Origin: Megalonaias nervosa
Taxonomy: Eukaryota > Mollusca > Bivalvia > Unionida > Unionidae
Assembly: GCA_016617855.1 (NCBI GenBank)
Contig: JAECUM010012882.1
Span: 51,742-115,741, forward strand
Direction: 5' to 3'
DNA: 64,000 nucleotides
Both the position numbers and the translations under genes were made by a program. Each line of letters begins with the position of its first letter. Position 1 is the first letter of the stretch. Below are positions 43,930 through 53,476 of the stretch, piece after piece. Under the pieces are notes generated by a model. That model searched no databases. It was not told where the DNA came from and saw nothing but the letters and a program-made list of their open reading frames with translations.

Positions 43930-44375
43930 GTTGTAGTTACCAAAAAGTGATGGTATTTCATCCATTGTCCATCAGTTCCCACAAGTCTGTTATTACTACT
44001 CCTAATCTACATGAAGGCATCCTATGAAACTTGAGAAACATATTCATCTCACGGTTCTAGTTGTTCCTAACTAAAAATGGTGCTGCTCAGACAACCCAAT
44101 ATGGTGACTGCAGTGACCATCTTGAAAAACTTATCATTGCTACTCCTGAATGGATGGTCATATCAATATGGGATTTTCACTAAAAGACTTCTTTAATGTC
44201 CTAAATGAAAATGGCACTGATCTGACATTCAATATGGCCACTACAGCAGCCATTTTGAATATCTTTTTATCAAAACTCTTCTTGAATTGAAACTTGTATT
44301 TATGTGATGTTTTCACAAAAAGACTTCTTATGATGTCCAAATGAAAATGATTATCTGACATCCAATATGGAAACC
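43930..44375 (+). repeat. GGTCCTAAATG dispersed repeat, copy 6
   Basis: The head ('CCATCAGTTCCCACAAGTCT', 'TGTTATTACTACTCC') and body units ('TGACCATCTTGAAAAAC', 'CTCCTGAATGGATGGTCATA', 'TTTTCACTAAAAGACTTCTT') are present; the family's right border is missing, replaced by the CRE-bearing repeats. Confidence 0.75.
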
Positions 44376-44384
44376 ACACAGTGG

Positions 44385-44835
44385 CCGATTGATTATATAT
44401 ATTGATTGTATATAGAAATGACACAGGTGGCATGACGTCACGGTTCTTGCTATACACAAACGCGAACGCGAATGATTCGTGTTTGTATATAGAAATGACA
44501 CAGGTGGCATGCCGTCACGGTACTTGTTATACACAAATACGGACGCGAATGATTCGTGTTTGTATATAGAAATGACACAGGTGGCATGACGTCATGGTAC
44601 TTGCTACATTGTTGAAAGTGTCTAGGAGTTAAGGAATTAAATTGATGTAGAACACGAATAGTTCGTGACTCTATGTATTTAAGTAATTTGGTATAAGCCA
44701 TCAGCCTACGAAACAGTGGCTGATTTTTTATAGTTGCTGTTTTTAGTACTGCTGATTGGTTGATGGCTTGTGTATACAGAGCAGTATAGTGTATAGAGAG
44801 CAGTTAGATTTAATGAGTGTATTAAAGTGGGTGTT
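44385..44835 (+). repeat. CRE-bearing repeat block, left copy
   Basis: About 90-bp tandem units contain GTATATAGAAATGACACAGG, TGGCATGACGTCACGGTACT, TGCTATACACAAA and a hairpin arm pair (ACACGAA / TTCGTGT). They are followed by a unique part (44632-44800) including GAACACGAATAGTTCGTGAC, GGTATAAGCCATCAGCCTAC and TTGATGGCTTGTGTATA. The whole arrangement recurs in the same orientation at about 47125-47590. Perfect TGACGTCA at 44433 and 44587. Confidence 0.88.
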
Positions 44836-44897
44836 ATTTATAGTAATGAGTGTGTAACACTTTGAACGAAGGACATTGATGTTGACGGTCATATTTG

Positions 44898-44934
44898 TGA
44901 CGTCATGTGACGTCATGCGCATGCACTATAAAAT
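44898..44934 (+). promoter_or_regulatory. Candidate core promoter: two CREs, NRF1-like site and TATA box
   Basis: TGACGTCA occurs at 44898-44905 and 44908-44915, then GCGCATGCA (44918-44926), and TATAAAAT at 44927-44934. Motif spacing fits a compact TATA promoter firing rightwards, with a start expected near 44958. The downstream 113-residue frame (44876-45217) lies over a fold-back and resembles no protein, so any transcript is more likely non-coding. Confidence 0.5.
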
Positions 44935-44964
44935 TTGGCGCATGGAAAATCTAAATGAAAAATT

Positions 44965-45215
44965 TGATTCGCGTTCGTGTTCGGTTCAACAAGAAGATCT
45001 AAAAGCGTCAACATCAATGTCATTCGTGAGAAGTGTAAGGACTGGGCGACATGTTAATGGAAGAAACAGCCCCAGTTCACGTGGCTGTTTGTGTATATGT
45101 GTTTGGGGGTTGTCCCCAACCCCCAAACACATATACACAAACATGTCACGTGATGCCAAATGGCTGTTAGACATTAACATGGAGCGATGGACTGAAGCGA
45201 ACACGAATATTTGGT
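44965..45215. repeat. Fold-back with a perfect 27-bp hairpin core
   Basis: The arms 45086-45112 (TGTTTGTGTATATGTGTTTG then GGGGGTT) and 45117-45143 are perfect reverse complements with a 4-nt TCCC loop. Outside them CACGTG occurs on both sides (45079-45084, 45148-45153), and the pairing continues imperfectly: GACATGTTAATGG (45049) against CATTAACATGGAG (45172), and ATTCGCGTTCGTGTTCGGTT (44966) against GAAGCGAACACGAATATTTG (45195). Total span about 250 bp. Confidence 0.88.
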
Positions 45216-45540
45216 AGTGTAAGAGATAGTCTATTTTGTGAGATTTTATCTCCTTTTCTTAAATTTTAAGATAACATTGGGTGTTTGAATAGTGAGTATG
45301 ATATAATGGATGGTATAGTGAGTGTAATGGATAGTATTTTTGTGGCGTAAGGGATAGATATTTTGTGAGCTTTCATCTCCTTCTCTTACATTCTAAGCGA
45401 ACACAAGGTATTTTGGATAGTGAGTATGATATATTGGATAGCATGGTGATGTGATGGATAATATTTCTGTAGTGTAAAGGATAGTCTATTTTGTGAAATT
45501 TCATCTTTAACTCTAACATTCTAAGGTAACACATAACGTT
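45216..45540 (+). repeat. GGATAGT-rich diverged tandem repeat
   Basis: About 120-bp modules share 'GTGTAAGAGATAGTCTATTT', 'TGTGAGATTTTATCTCC', 'TTCTAAG.TAACA' and 'GATAATGGATAGTAT'; about three copies. Confidence 0.7.
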
Positions 45541-45542
45541 TG

Positions 45543-45544
<2 letters not shown>

Positions 45545-45588
<44 letters not shown>
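45545..45588 (+). repeat. (GT)n microsatellite
   Basis: About 22 GT units. Confidence 0.97.
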
Positions 45589-45592
<4 letters not shown>

Positions 45593-46262
45593 TTGAAACT
45601 CCCTTTATCCCTATCAAATTCATGTCACCTACCTACAGTATCGCGTATTCAGGTCAGCCAGTTCAGTGATGTCACACAGTATAGAGTATTCAGGTCAGCC
45701 AGTTCAGTGACGTCACTAAAGCTAGAAATTTTTGAGGCTATAAATATAGACTTGGGTTTTCCAAAGGTTGTAGCTATAAATACATACAAGGGTTTTTAAA
45801 CAGAAATTGACCAAAAATTGTAGCTAAAAATAGACCCTACCTGTTCCATTCTTCTTGTCGCTATACAGGCCCAATATTTTTGTCGCTAGACAGGCCCAAT
45901 ATTTTTTTGTCGCTAGACAGGCCCAATATTTTTTGTTGCTAGACAGGCCCAATATATTTTTGTCGCTAGACAGCCCCAATATTTCCCCATGTTCAATTTC
46001 CCTTGTCCGTAGGGTACAAAGTAGGGTCCCGTGAGGCTATAAATCTTGAGGCTATAGTGAAAACGATCAAATTTAACATAGAAGTCTACGTGAGGCTATA
46101 AATCTTGAGACTACGGTACAACCCCCTAAATTTAACATAGAGGTCTACGTGAGGCTATAAATTTTGGGGCTATAGTGCCGGGACCCTTTTTTAACATAGA
46201 GGTCTACGTGGGGCTATAAATTTTGGGGCCATAGTGCTGGGACCTGATTTTAACATTACGGT
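45589..46262 (+). repeat. GCTATA-type short tandem repeats
   Basis: Includes a 37-bp duplication with 'GTATTCAGGTCAGCCAGTTC' and AGTGACGTCAC (45640-45716), a CGCTAGACAGGCCCAATATT unit (about 27-29 bp, five copies, 45860-45985), and a GTGAGGCTATAAATCTTGAG unit (about 60 bp, four copies, 46029-46262) with 'TTTAACATAGAGGTCTACGT'. Confidence 0.85.
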
Positions 46263-46440
46263 CTACATTTTATGCATTCGCGTACGTTTGTGAGGATAGT
46301 AGATATGTGTATGTTTTATGCATTCTCGTTCGTGGATAGTATATGTGGTGTGTGTTTTTTCTTCTCTTCCTTCGTTTGTGTGGATAGTATATATGGGTGT
46401 ATTTTATGCATACGCGTTCGTTTATGTGGATAGTATATGT

Positions 46441-46488
<48 letters not shown>

Positions 46489-47130
46489 ATGCATTCTCGT
46501 ACGTTTGTGTGGATAGTAGATATGTGTGTGTTTTTTGTATTCATGTTCCTTTGTTTGGATAGTAAGTATGGTGTGTTTATGCGTTCGCGTCCATTTGTGT
46601 GGATAGTAAATATTGTATGTTTTTTCTTCTCTTCCCGTTTGTGTGGATAGTAGATATGGGTGTGTTTTATGCATTCTCGTCCGTTTGTTTGGATAGTAAG
46701 TATGTTGTGTTTATGCGTTCGCGTCCATTGTGTGGATAGTAAATATTGTATGTTTTTTGTTCTCTTCCCGTTTGTGTGGATAGTAGATATGGGTGTGTTT
46801 TTTCTTCTCTTTCCGTTTGTGTGGATAGTAGATATGGGTGTGTTTTTTATGCATTCTCGTCCGTTTGTTTGGATAGTAAGTATGGTATGTTTATGCGTTC
46901 GCTTCCGTTTGTGTGGATAGTAGATATTGTATGTTTTTTCTTCTCTTCCCGTTTGTGTGGATAGTAGATATGGGTGTGTTTTTTGCATTCTCATTCGTTT
47001 GTGTGGATAGTAAATAGGTGTGTGTTTTATGCTTTCTCATACGTTGGTGAGGATAGTAAATAGGTGTATGTTTTATGCAATCTCGTTCGTTGGTGTGGAT
47101 AGTAAATAGGTGTATTTTATGCATTCGCGA
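46263..47130 (+). repeat. About 47-bp GTGGATAGTA tandem array, about 18 copies
   Basis: The unit contains TTTATGCATTCTCGTTCGTT, TGTGTGGATAGTAGATATGG, GTGTG with variants (TTTTTTCTTCTCTTCCCG, TTTATGCGTTCGCGTCC). A (GT)n expansion lies inside it at 46442-46485. The 190-residue and similar frames on both strands are by-products. Confidence 0.92.
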
Positions 47131-47590
47131 TGACGTCACGGTACTTGCTATATACAAACACGAACGCGAATGATTCGTGTTTGTATATAGAAATGACACA
47201 GGTGGCTGACGTCACGGTACTTGCTACATTGTTGCAAGTGTCTAGGAGTTAAGGAATGAAATTGATGTAGAACACGAATGGTTCGTGATTCTATGTATTT
47301 AAGTAATTTGGTATAAGCCATCAGCCTACGAAACAGTGGCTGAATTTTTATAGTTGCTGTTTTTAGTACTGTTGATTGGCTGATGGCTTGTGTATAGAGA
47401 GTTATAATATCCACAAACACGAACGCGAATGATTCAAACTTTATATAGAAATGACACGGGTGGCATGACGTCACGGTACTTGCTATACACAAACACGAAC
47501 GCAAATGATTCGTGTTTGTATATAGAAATGACACAGGTGGCATGACGTAACGGTACTTGCTACATTGTTGCAACTGTCTAGTACCGTGAC
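47125..47590 (+). repeat. CRE-bearing repeat block, right copy
   Basis: Same order as 44385-44835: TGACGTCA at 47131, 47207 and 47466, GAACACGAATGGTTCGTGAT at about 47269, and GGTATAAGCCATCAGCCTAC at about 47310. After GCATGACGTAACGGTACTTG (about 47540) the sequence turns over: GTACCGTGACGTCAC (47581) and CCTGTGCCATTCCTCTTGTC are the reverse complement of the unit, giving a diverged inverted junction. Confidence 0.85.
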
Positions 47591-47964
47591 GTCACCCTAC
47601 CTGTGCCATTCCTCTTGTCGCTATACAAAATTCCCATTGAGGCTATACTTTTCCAATGGTGTGCTAGTCGCTATACAAAATTCCTATTGACGCTATACAG
47701 TCCCAGGGTGTGCTTTTGAGGATATAAATCTTGAGGCTATACTATCCCTGGGTGTGCTAGTCGCTATACAAAATTCCCATTGACGCTATACAGTCCCAGG
47801 GGGTCTGTAATGCTAATTCCCATTGTCCGTAGACTACCACAGGCCCAATATTTTTTGACGCTATACAGGCCCAATTTTCCCCATGTTAAATTCCCATTGT
47901 CTCCAGAGGGTCGCGACACTTTTTAACATGGAAGTCCCATTGTCCCTAGATCGCCCCACTATAC
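47591..47964 (+). repeat. CGCTATACA-type short tandem repeats
   Basis: Units such as GTCGCTATACAAAATTCCCA and TTGACGCTATACAGTCCCAG, related to 45860-46260. They end abruptly at about 47965, where the gypsy fragment begins. Confidence 0.8.
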
Positions 47965-48400
47965 TACTGTCGCCTATTTGGGTAATCTTCCTGGAACTGA
48001 TGGTGCCAATGAACCGGCCGGTTACGAGCAGAAACTTCAACAACGCCTGCAGTATGCTTACAGACGTGCTGCTGAAGAGACCGGGAAACAGGCTGCACGT
48101 AACAAGGATTACGACCGAAAGGTTCAAGCCTCCAAGCTAGAAGTCAACGACTGCGTACTCGTCAAGAAAGTTGCATTCCAGGGAAAGCATAAACGGACCG
48201 ACCGCTGAGAACACCACCGTTATATAGTCATGGAGATTTCAAACTCTGACATAACAGTCTACAGGGTACAGAGCGATGGCAAAGGAAACCAGAGAACCCT
48301 TCACATAAACCTCTTGCTCCCCTTTAACTTCTTCCGCCTTCCCCTAGCTCTCCTGGTCCAAAAACGTCCAGAAAGACCAACACCCAATCAGACCCAGTAA
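47965..48400 (+). pseudogene. Ty3/gypsy polyprotein C-terminal end of integrase (fragment)
   Basis: This reads AYLGNLPGTDGANEPAGYEQ, KLQQRLQYAYRRAAEETGKQ, KDYDRKVQASKLEVNDCVLV, HKRTDR then a TGA where the family has Trp, and in the same frame IVMEISNSDITVYRVQSDGK, GNQRTLHINLLLPFNFFRLP, ending at a TAA near 48399. The KLxDRW...VYxV...RTLHxNLLLP arrangement is the C-terminal integrase domain of conventional Ty3/gypsy elements (IN last). The 5' edge is a sharp truncation against satellite DNA. This element is distinct from the Gmr1-like one and on the other strand. Confidence 0.85.
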
Positions 48401-48599
48401 CCCCAGGTCCCCATTCTCAAGCTTGGCCAGCGACTCCAAATCCAGCCCATAACACTCAGATTCTGAAGTGGAAATTTATATCTAATCTCTTTCCATGCCT
48501 GACTATAGACCAGATTCCAAACCCCGGGTTAAAAGACGCAGAAACTCCCAGTCAGTTCCCACTGGGACAGTTGGTTCCCCTTTAGAGGAAGCCAACTGA

Positions 48600-48950
48600 A
48601 CCTCTGACCGGCAGAGTGTCCGCGGTCAGAATGTTGTAACCCCCAAAAGAGATGTTGTTCAGACTACCCCTGCATCAGATACTTCGTCTTCGATAAATAC
48701 ACCGACAGATTGCATGGAGGATACCGACCCTCGGTCTGATGGCATATCTTCGAGTAATACCCAGTGTCCGCCTACCCCAGCACCCAGGAGGTCTAGCAGA
48801 GTTAGCAAACCACGGATCACGTATGGGGAATGGGTGCCCCCTTTAGTTGCGGAATTTGAAGACACGGACCGGTTGAAAGCAATTGTTTTTATCAAAAAAA
48901 ATAATAAAAATATCCATTTAATTAATATTGCACATTATGCTATGTTTCTA
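48600..48950 (+). pseudogene. Ty3/gypsy C-terminal tail, low-complexity
   Basis: An open frame through 48714 reads RQSVRGQNVVTPKRDVVQTT, PTPAPRRSSRVSKPRITYGE and WVPPLVAEFEDTD. Ser/Thr/Pro-rich tails with RRSSR..KP..YG occur at the ends of many animal gypsy polyproteins. It continues the fragment above after a TGA at about 48598; upstream 48400-48600 is in disagreeing frames. Confidence 0.6.
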
Positions 48951-49138
48951 GTATTTCAGGCTAAATTAATAGTTGATATTTCTATTTTATTTCAGCTTGA
49001 TGAAGAAAGGCAACATTCTTCAGTTATGTATTTTATAGCCAGCATAATATAGTGTAATAATTATATATGATATCTCATATATTATATGAAAGATGTACAT
49101 TTATTTGTGGATCAGTTACTATTGAATAGTGAATAAAT

Positions 49139-49748
49139 GTGATGGTAGTGATCTTCCGGCGAGAATCGGGTGGGTTCGAATCACACTGGAGCCGATCTAC
49201 TCACAGGGGCTCATTGCAAAGAAAATTAGGAGTATCCGTCAATGAATCGAGGGCTTAAGGGTCTAACCTGTAACAATATAACACAAGGGAAGACACGAGT
49301 CTGCACCCCTTGGTAGTACCGACCCAGCTAGTTTATCCTACTTGGATTTCACCATTGACCGAAAGGTAAGAATCGAACAACCTCAGTGGTGAAATCCAAG
49401 ACTATCCGAATGCAAACGGTACTTCCATGCTGGTACTTGTCTAGACCTCAAAATCGGCGAACAATTGTTGCATTTTCTTCAGTATGTCACACATTGAACG
49501 AAGTGTGTCGAGCTGTTTTGAAAATTAAACTAGTCTTGATTACGAATGGCTTAAGTTGGAAATTAGCAGACGAATGGAGGATAAACTAGCTGGGTTGGAA
49601 CTACCGAGGAATGAGGACTCGTGCCTTAACTTGTGTTATATTGTTACAGGTTAGACCCCTCAGCCCTCGATTCATTGACGGAAACTCCTAATTTTCTTTG
49701 TAACGAGCCCCTGTGGATCTACTAGATCAGTCACAGTAGTGATGGTAG
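49139..49748. mobile_element. Long-TIR (fold-back) DNA element inserted in gypsy 3' sequence
   Basis: Left arm 49194-49341 (GATCTACTCACAGGGGCTCA ... ACCCAGCTAGTTTATCCT) and right arm 49579-49725 (AGGATAAACTAGCTGGGT ... GAGCCCCTGTGGATC) are about 147-bp inverted repeats, about 90% identical by eye. A second pair, CTTGGATTTCACCA (49341) and TGGTGAAATCCAAG (49387), nests inside. GTGATGGTAG occurs at both outer edges (49139-49148 and 49739-49748), a candidate target duplication. No transposase; the 237-bp spacer has no credible gene. Confidence 0.8.
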
Positions 49749-50662
49749 AGGTATATAGTAACAGAAAGTTCTTGTACGAGCATTAATGTGATATTCTGTG
49801 ATTTTAATTTGATTTTATTGTTAGAATTTGATTAAATGTCGGGACGCCATTTAACCCAGCCCGGGAGTATGTAAACCACTGTTATTGTTGTTGCGTTTAG
49901 TATTTTGGTGTTACTGATTCAGTACAGTGATGTCCAATATCCATATGCATATTGTTCTGTGGTACGTATGGTGAGTGAGTAGTATGTGAATTACTTGCAT
50001 TGCACGTGCTTAACATGCAACCGCCAATTAGATTAACAAGTTCCCCGTTCCGTTGTTCACTCCTCCAACGATTCTCCAGAAGTCAGCTTCAGCATTTCTG
50101 GGTGCAATTTATTACTGAATATCTTGTAAACGGTATCGAAGAAAGGTACTATATTGTACTTCAGAATACTACACGGCACTGGTAAGTTTTTAGTAATTAC
50201 ATTGTGATGTTAATATCATAATGGCTAATTTTATCAACCATTCAGATGAAGTCTTGTATCTTCGCGTTTGGAGACAGCATTGTGGATGAAGAGCACGAAT
50301 GTGTACCGAACGATATGTTTCACTTTAAGATTTGTTAAAGCTGTATTTCCATTGGCTAATTCAAAGGTCACCAGAACATGACCCTTAAGCGGTCATCGTC
50401 AGATCTTTACGTAGGACAGCGGAGATCTTTTAATCATATTGAGGCTAGGGGTGAAGAACGCTTCCCAGGGCTCTAGTCGTTCTAAAGGTGATAAAAGGAA
50501 CATATTTTATCTTGTATGCATATCAAACACCAGAGCACGAGAAGATTTATCAGGCGCCGATACCAGTCTGTGTGATTTGGATTTTTAACATGACTTTAAA
50601 CAATTTTCAGTGTGTTTTGTGTGTCTGATTTGGATTTTTAACGTAGCTTTAAAAAACATTTC

Positions 50663-50884
50663 AGGAGTCCCCGAGTGGCCGAATGGTCTAAGGCGCTCAC
50701 CGTTACGGATCATTGCAATCTTGCTTCTGTCTGCATGGGTTCGAGTCTGGGGTTCGGCTAATGTGGGTATGTGAGAAAGCTTGCCAGTAGCTTCTCTTGG
50801 GTCGGTTCTTCCTCCACTATTTATACTGGCCGCCATGTATAGCCTATATTGTGCTGAAAAATGGCGTTAAACCCTACAACAATT
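50663..50884 (+). mobile_element. tRNA-derived SINE, full length
   Basis: AGGAGTCCCCGAGTGGCCGA (head), TGGTCTAAGGCGCTCACCGT, ATGGGTTCGAGTCTGGGG (B box), AATGTGGGTATGTGAGAAAG, TTGCCAGTAGCTTCTC, and GGCGTTAAACCCTACAACAA tail. Same family as 26420-26669, with a better-preserved tRNA head. No clear target duplication. Confidence 0.9.
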
Positions 50885-50999
50885 TTTCGGTCGTATCGCT
50901 GCGATATCTTCAGTGCGGAATAAGGCAAGAAAATAATTTGGTAATGTCTTAGAACAATTTGGGTGATTGGTTTCTTAGATGCATACAGCGTTACGTAGG

Positions 51000-51770
51000 T
51001 AGGTTTCATTTTTTTTTTTTTTATGATGACTGGGCAATACATGCATCTCATCGTAGGTCGATTGCGGTGAGACACCCATTAATAGCATGATGTGCACGGG
51101 TACTTTACCCCTGGTCGTGTACATTTCCTTTTTTTTTTTTTTTAATTTATAGGAGACTATTGTCTTATGCGACAGCGATCACTTGGATCTTGTAAAGAAT
51201 TGTTACTAATCTTACGACTTACTACAGCCATAGGGGTAGGTGATAAATAATGTACAAGTCAAATTTGTAAGCATTTATTCATTTTAAATGCCTCCCATCA
51301 ATGTATCTTTATTTTTCATTCTTCGGATTCAAAACACTAGAAAATTATTTGTCTGTTATAATTCATCACTGAGGACTTTATTTTGAGGTAAAATAATGTG
51401 GTAGCATCTATTTGTGGATTTCCTTTCAGCATATAGTTTATTTCCTATTATGACCAGCTTGGTATATTTATAGTACTAATATTAATTAGTACCCCTACTC
51501 CTACCTCTCAACCACAACAAATCAAGTTGAGGCTACGACATCGTAGCTAGGTATATTTATAGCTGGATGAATGGGATGGAAGAACCGGAATGGTTACGGC
51601 ATGACCTGCAGCGGGGCAGCGCAGTCATTGCACTAAATTCAGCTGACAGTGTATTTGTTACTATATGACTGGACGTGTAGGATATGAATTCCGAATTCTG
51701 GAGAAGGACAAAGAATAGTGATATGAATTCCGGACTCTGAATAAGGGCAATATACACTTTGTTACGTTTA
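51000..51770. other. Intergenic, no gene recognised
   Basis: T-runs at about 51010 and 51130 are followed by AT-rich sequence; a small duplicated GATATGAATTCCG phrase occurs at 51682 and 51719. Confidence 0.45.
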
Positions 51771-51774
51771 TAAG

Positions 51775-51980
51775 GACATGTGGTTGTATGTACCATGCTT
51801 ATTTCTTGTCGAACCATGTGGTTGTATGTACCATGCTTATTTCTTCTATCATATGGTTGTATGAACCATGCTTATTTCTTTTTATCATATGATTCTGTGA
51901 ATCATGCTCGTTTCATTATATATATTGTGGATGTTTAAACCATGCTCATTTCTTCGTATCGTATAGTATACGAACCATAT
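51775..51980 (+). repeat. About 42-45-bp tandem array, about 5 copies
   Basis: The unit contains CATGTGGTTGTATGTACCAT and GCTTATTTCTT; later copies are diverged. Confidence 0.85.
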
Positions 51981-52234
51981 TCATATTGTTATACATGAAT
52001 CTGTTTTCTTTTCATAACGTGTTCAGTATGGTAGTGTTATATGCAGTGGGTGGTTCTTTTTAGTCCACTTTGGTATGTGTTATCGTAAATATTTATTTTT
52101 CATTTCATAAACTTCAATTCACTCGCATTGTGTTGTTTCACTCGTCCAAAAATCCATTCGGTTACAATCCTGTTACAGTGTGACACATCGTAGTGACGTC
52201 TAGCGCTGGGGCATCATGCCTTGCGAGGCTGCTG

Positions 52235-52312
52235 TTAGGACAATTTTTGATTTGGTTCGAACCGCGACCTCCAGAATCTGAGGCGGACACTATAACGGCT
52301 TAGGACATCGGA
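52235..52312 (-). other. tRNA-like segment, probably SINE-derived
   Basis: On the - strand, GTGTCCGCCTCAGATTCTGG and AGGTCGCGGTTCGAACC (B box and T arm) follow an A-box-like TCCTAAGCCGTTATAGTG. Stem pairing of the anticodon arm is imperfect, so I do not call a functional tRNA. Confidence 0.4.
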
Positions 52313-53380
52313 GTGGTTGATACCAATCGATGGAAAACAAGTATGAACAGCAAGGGGGACGTATACTATCAAAGCTGTAAATATTCGTTTGCACACACAC
52401 CATTTCACGTCACATAAATATTGGTCGCAGCGGTCGTATAGTGCTGTATAGTTTTGAGCATGACGTACACAATACTTGATGAAGATTTAGTGTAACATTT
52501 CCCGATTCAAGGCAAAGTGCCATGGAGAGATATGCGGCTGCAAAATTTATGTCAATTCATTAATGTTAATGAAACTTTTGGGACGGTGGTTCTCCCAAGA
52601 GGGGTAGACAATAATCTAATCCTAGTGCAGATGAGGATATCATTCTGAAAGCGAGTGTGCTAGCAGCAAAGCTTGTAGAAAGGCCCAAGTATGTGGATTG
52701 ACAAGTTACAGGCAGATTTGTGCATTGTTCATAATATTGTCAAATCGGCAACTAGTGCAAGAAATTTTGCGGCTTGGGTACAAAACAAGGTTTTGTGCAT
52801 TGCACACGCAAGAATTATGTCAGGTAAAGTGCAGTGTGCTGATGCACATTTGCAGGGGTCACATGCACTGTCCCATCATGTCTTAGTGCCAGGCAATAAG
52901 TTTTCAACATGGGGCATGCAACAGTACTATGCAACGTGAAGTGCATGCATTGTACCATGTCTTGGTGTCAGGCCATTATGGACCATTTTCATATTGTCCA
53001 ACATGGTAAAAACAGACGGATTTTGATGTGATAAATTGGGATTGACACTTGTTTTTGCCCCCAATGAACAAAACATGACTTGCATTTTTTTTCCAATCAT
53101 GATTTTATTTCCCATCTAAAATAAATATATACTATTAATTCTGACATCTATTACCTTTCACCATGATTCTTTTCATATAAGTAGCTGCCCTTTAACATGA
53201 CAACATGCATCAATGAAATGCAAAACAAATGATCAGGCGACAAATTTTAACTTTTTTCTTAGAAACAATGTATTTCATCTGCAGTCTATTCTCAATAACT
53301 ATATAAACTGCAGACACTAGTGATAAAAAGTAAAAACCCTGTATAAAATTACATGATATTAAAAAACAGTATTTGGACTG
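52313..53380. other. Intergenic, no gene recognised
   Basis: An imperfect repeat with 'CATGTCTTAGTGCCAGGCAA' and 'CATGTCTTGGTGTCAGGCCA' (52877, 52957) is the only structure seen. Short open frames at 52691-52939 resemble nothing known. Confidence 0.45.
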
Positions 53381-53476
53381 CCATACTGCTTATAAGCTGG
53401 ATCTAACTGAAAACTGCACATTATCCAACAAACATCTGTTGTTGGCAGTTGGACCCAACTTACAAGCGAGTATATG
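53381..53476. mobile_element. MITE-like element, copy 2 (about 96 bp)
   Basis: Left CCATACTGCTTATAAGCTGG and right GGCAGTTGGACCCAACTTAC then AAGCGAGTATATG are imperfect inverted repeats matching the TIR words of the element at 12606 (CAGTTGGAC, TTACAAGC/TTGTAAGC). It lacks most of the interior, as an internal-deletion derivative. Confidence 0.6.

Larger units (their letters stand above)
49868..52173 (+). repeat. Candidate LTR of the gypsy element
   Basis: After AAATGTCGGGACGCCATTTA and CCCGGGAGTA, sequence begins TGTAAACCACTG and could end at GGTTACAATCCTGTTACA (52156-52173), a TG...CA pair with short TGTAA/TTACA symmetry. What follows (GTGTGACACATCGTAGTGAC) looks like an element leader. The length (2.3 kb, including a SINE) is long, and no second copy is in the window. 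Confidence 0.35.

Noticed and set aside
44876..45217. 113-residue protein downstream of the CRE/TATA promoter
   Set aside because: Its second half is the palindrome and its complement; no family resemblance and the start lies upstream of the TATA box.
46270..46994. Overlapping frames of 86-190 residues on both strands
   Set aside because: By-products of the 47-bp GTGGATAGTA array and its (GT)n; repeated peptides (YLLSTQTNGRE-type) have no known counterpart.
48659..48895. 78-residue - strand frame
   Set aside because: Shadow of the gypsy tail on the + strand, whose RRSSRVSKP motif and continuity with integrase decide the strand.
50669..50745. Leu/Ser-type tRNA gene
   Set aside because: The tRNA-like head is followed by the SINE body and GCGTTAAACC tail found in other copies.
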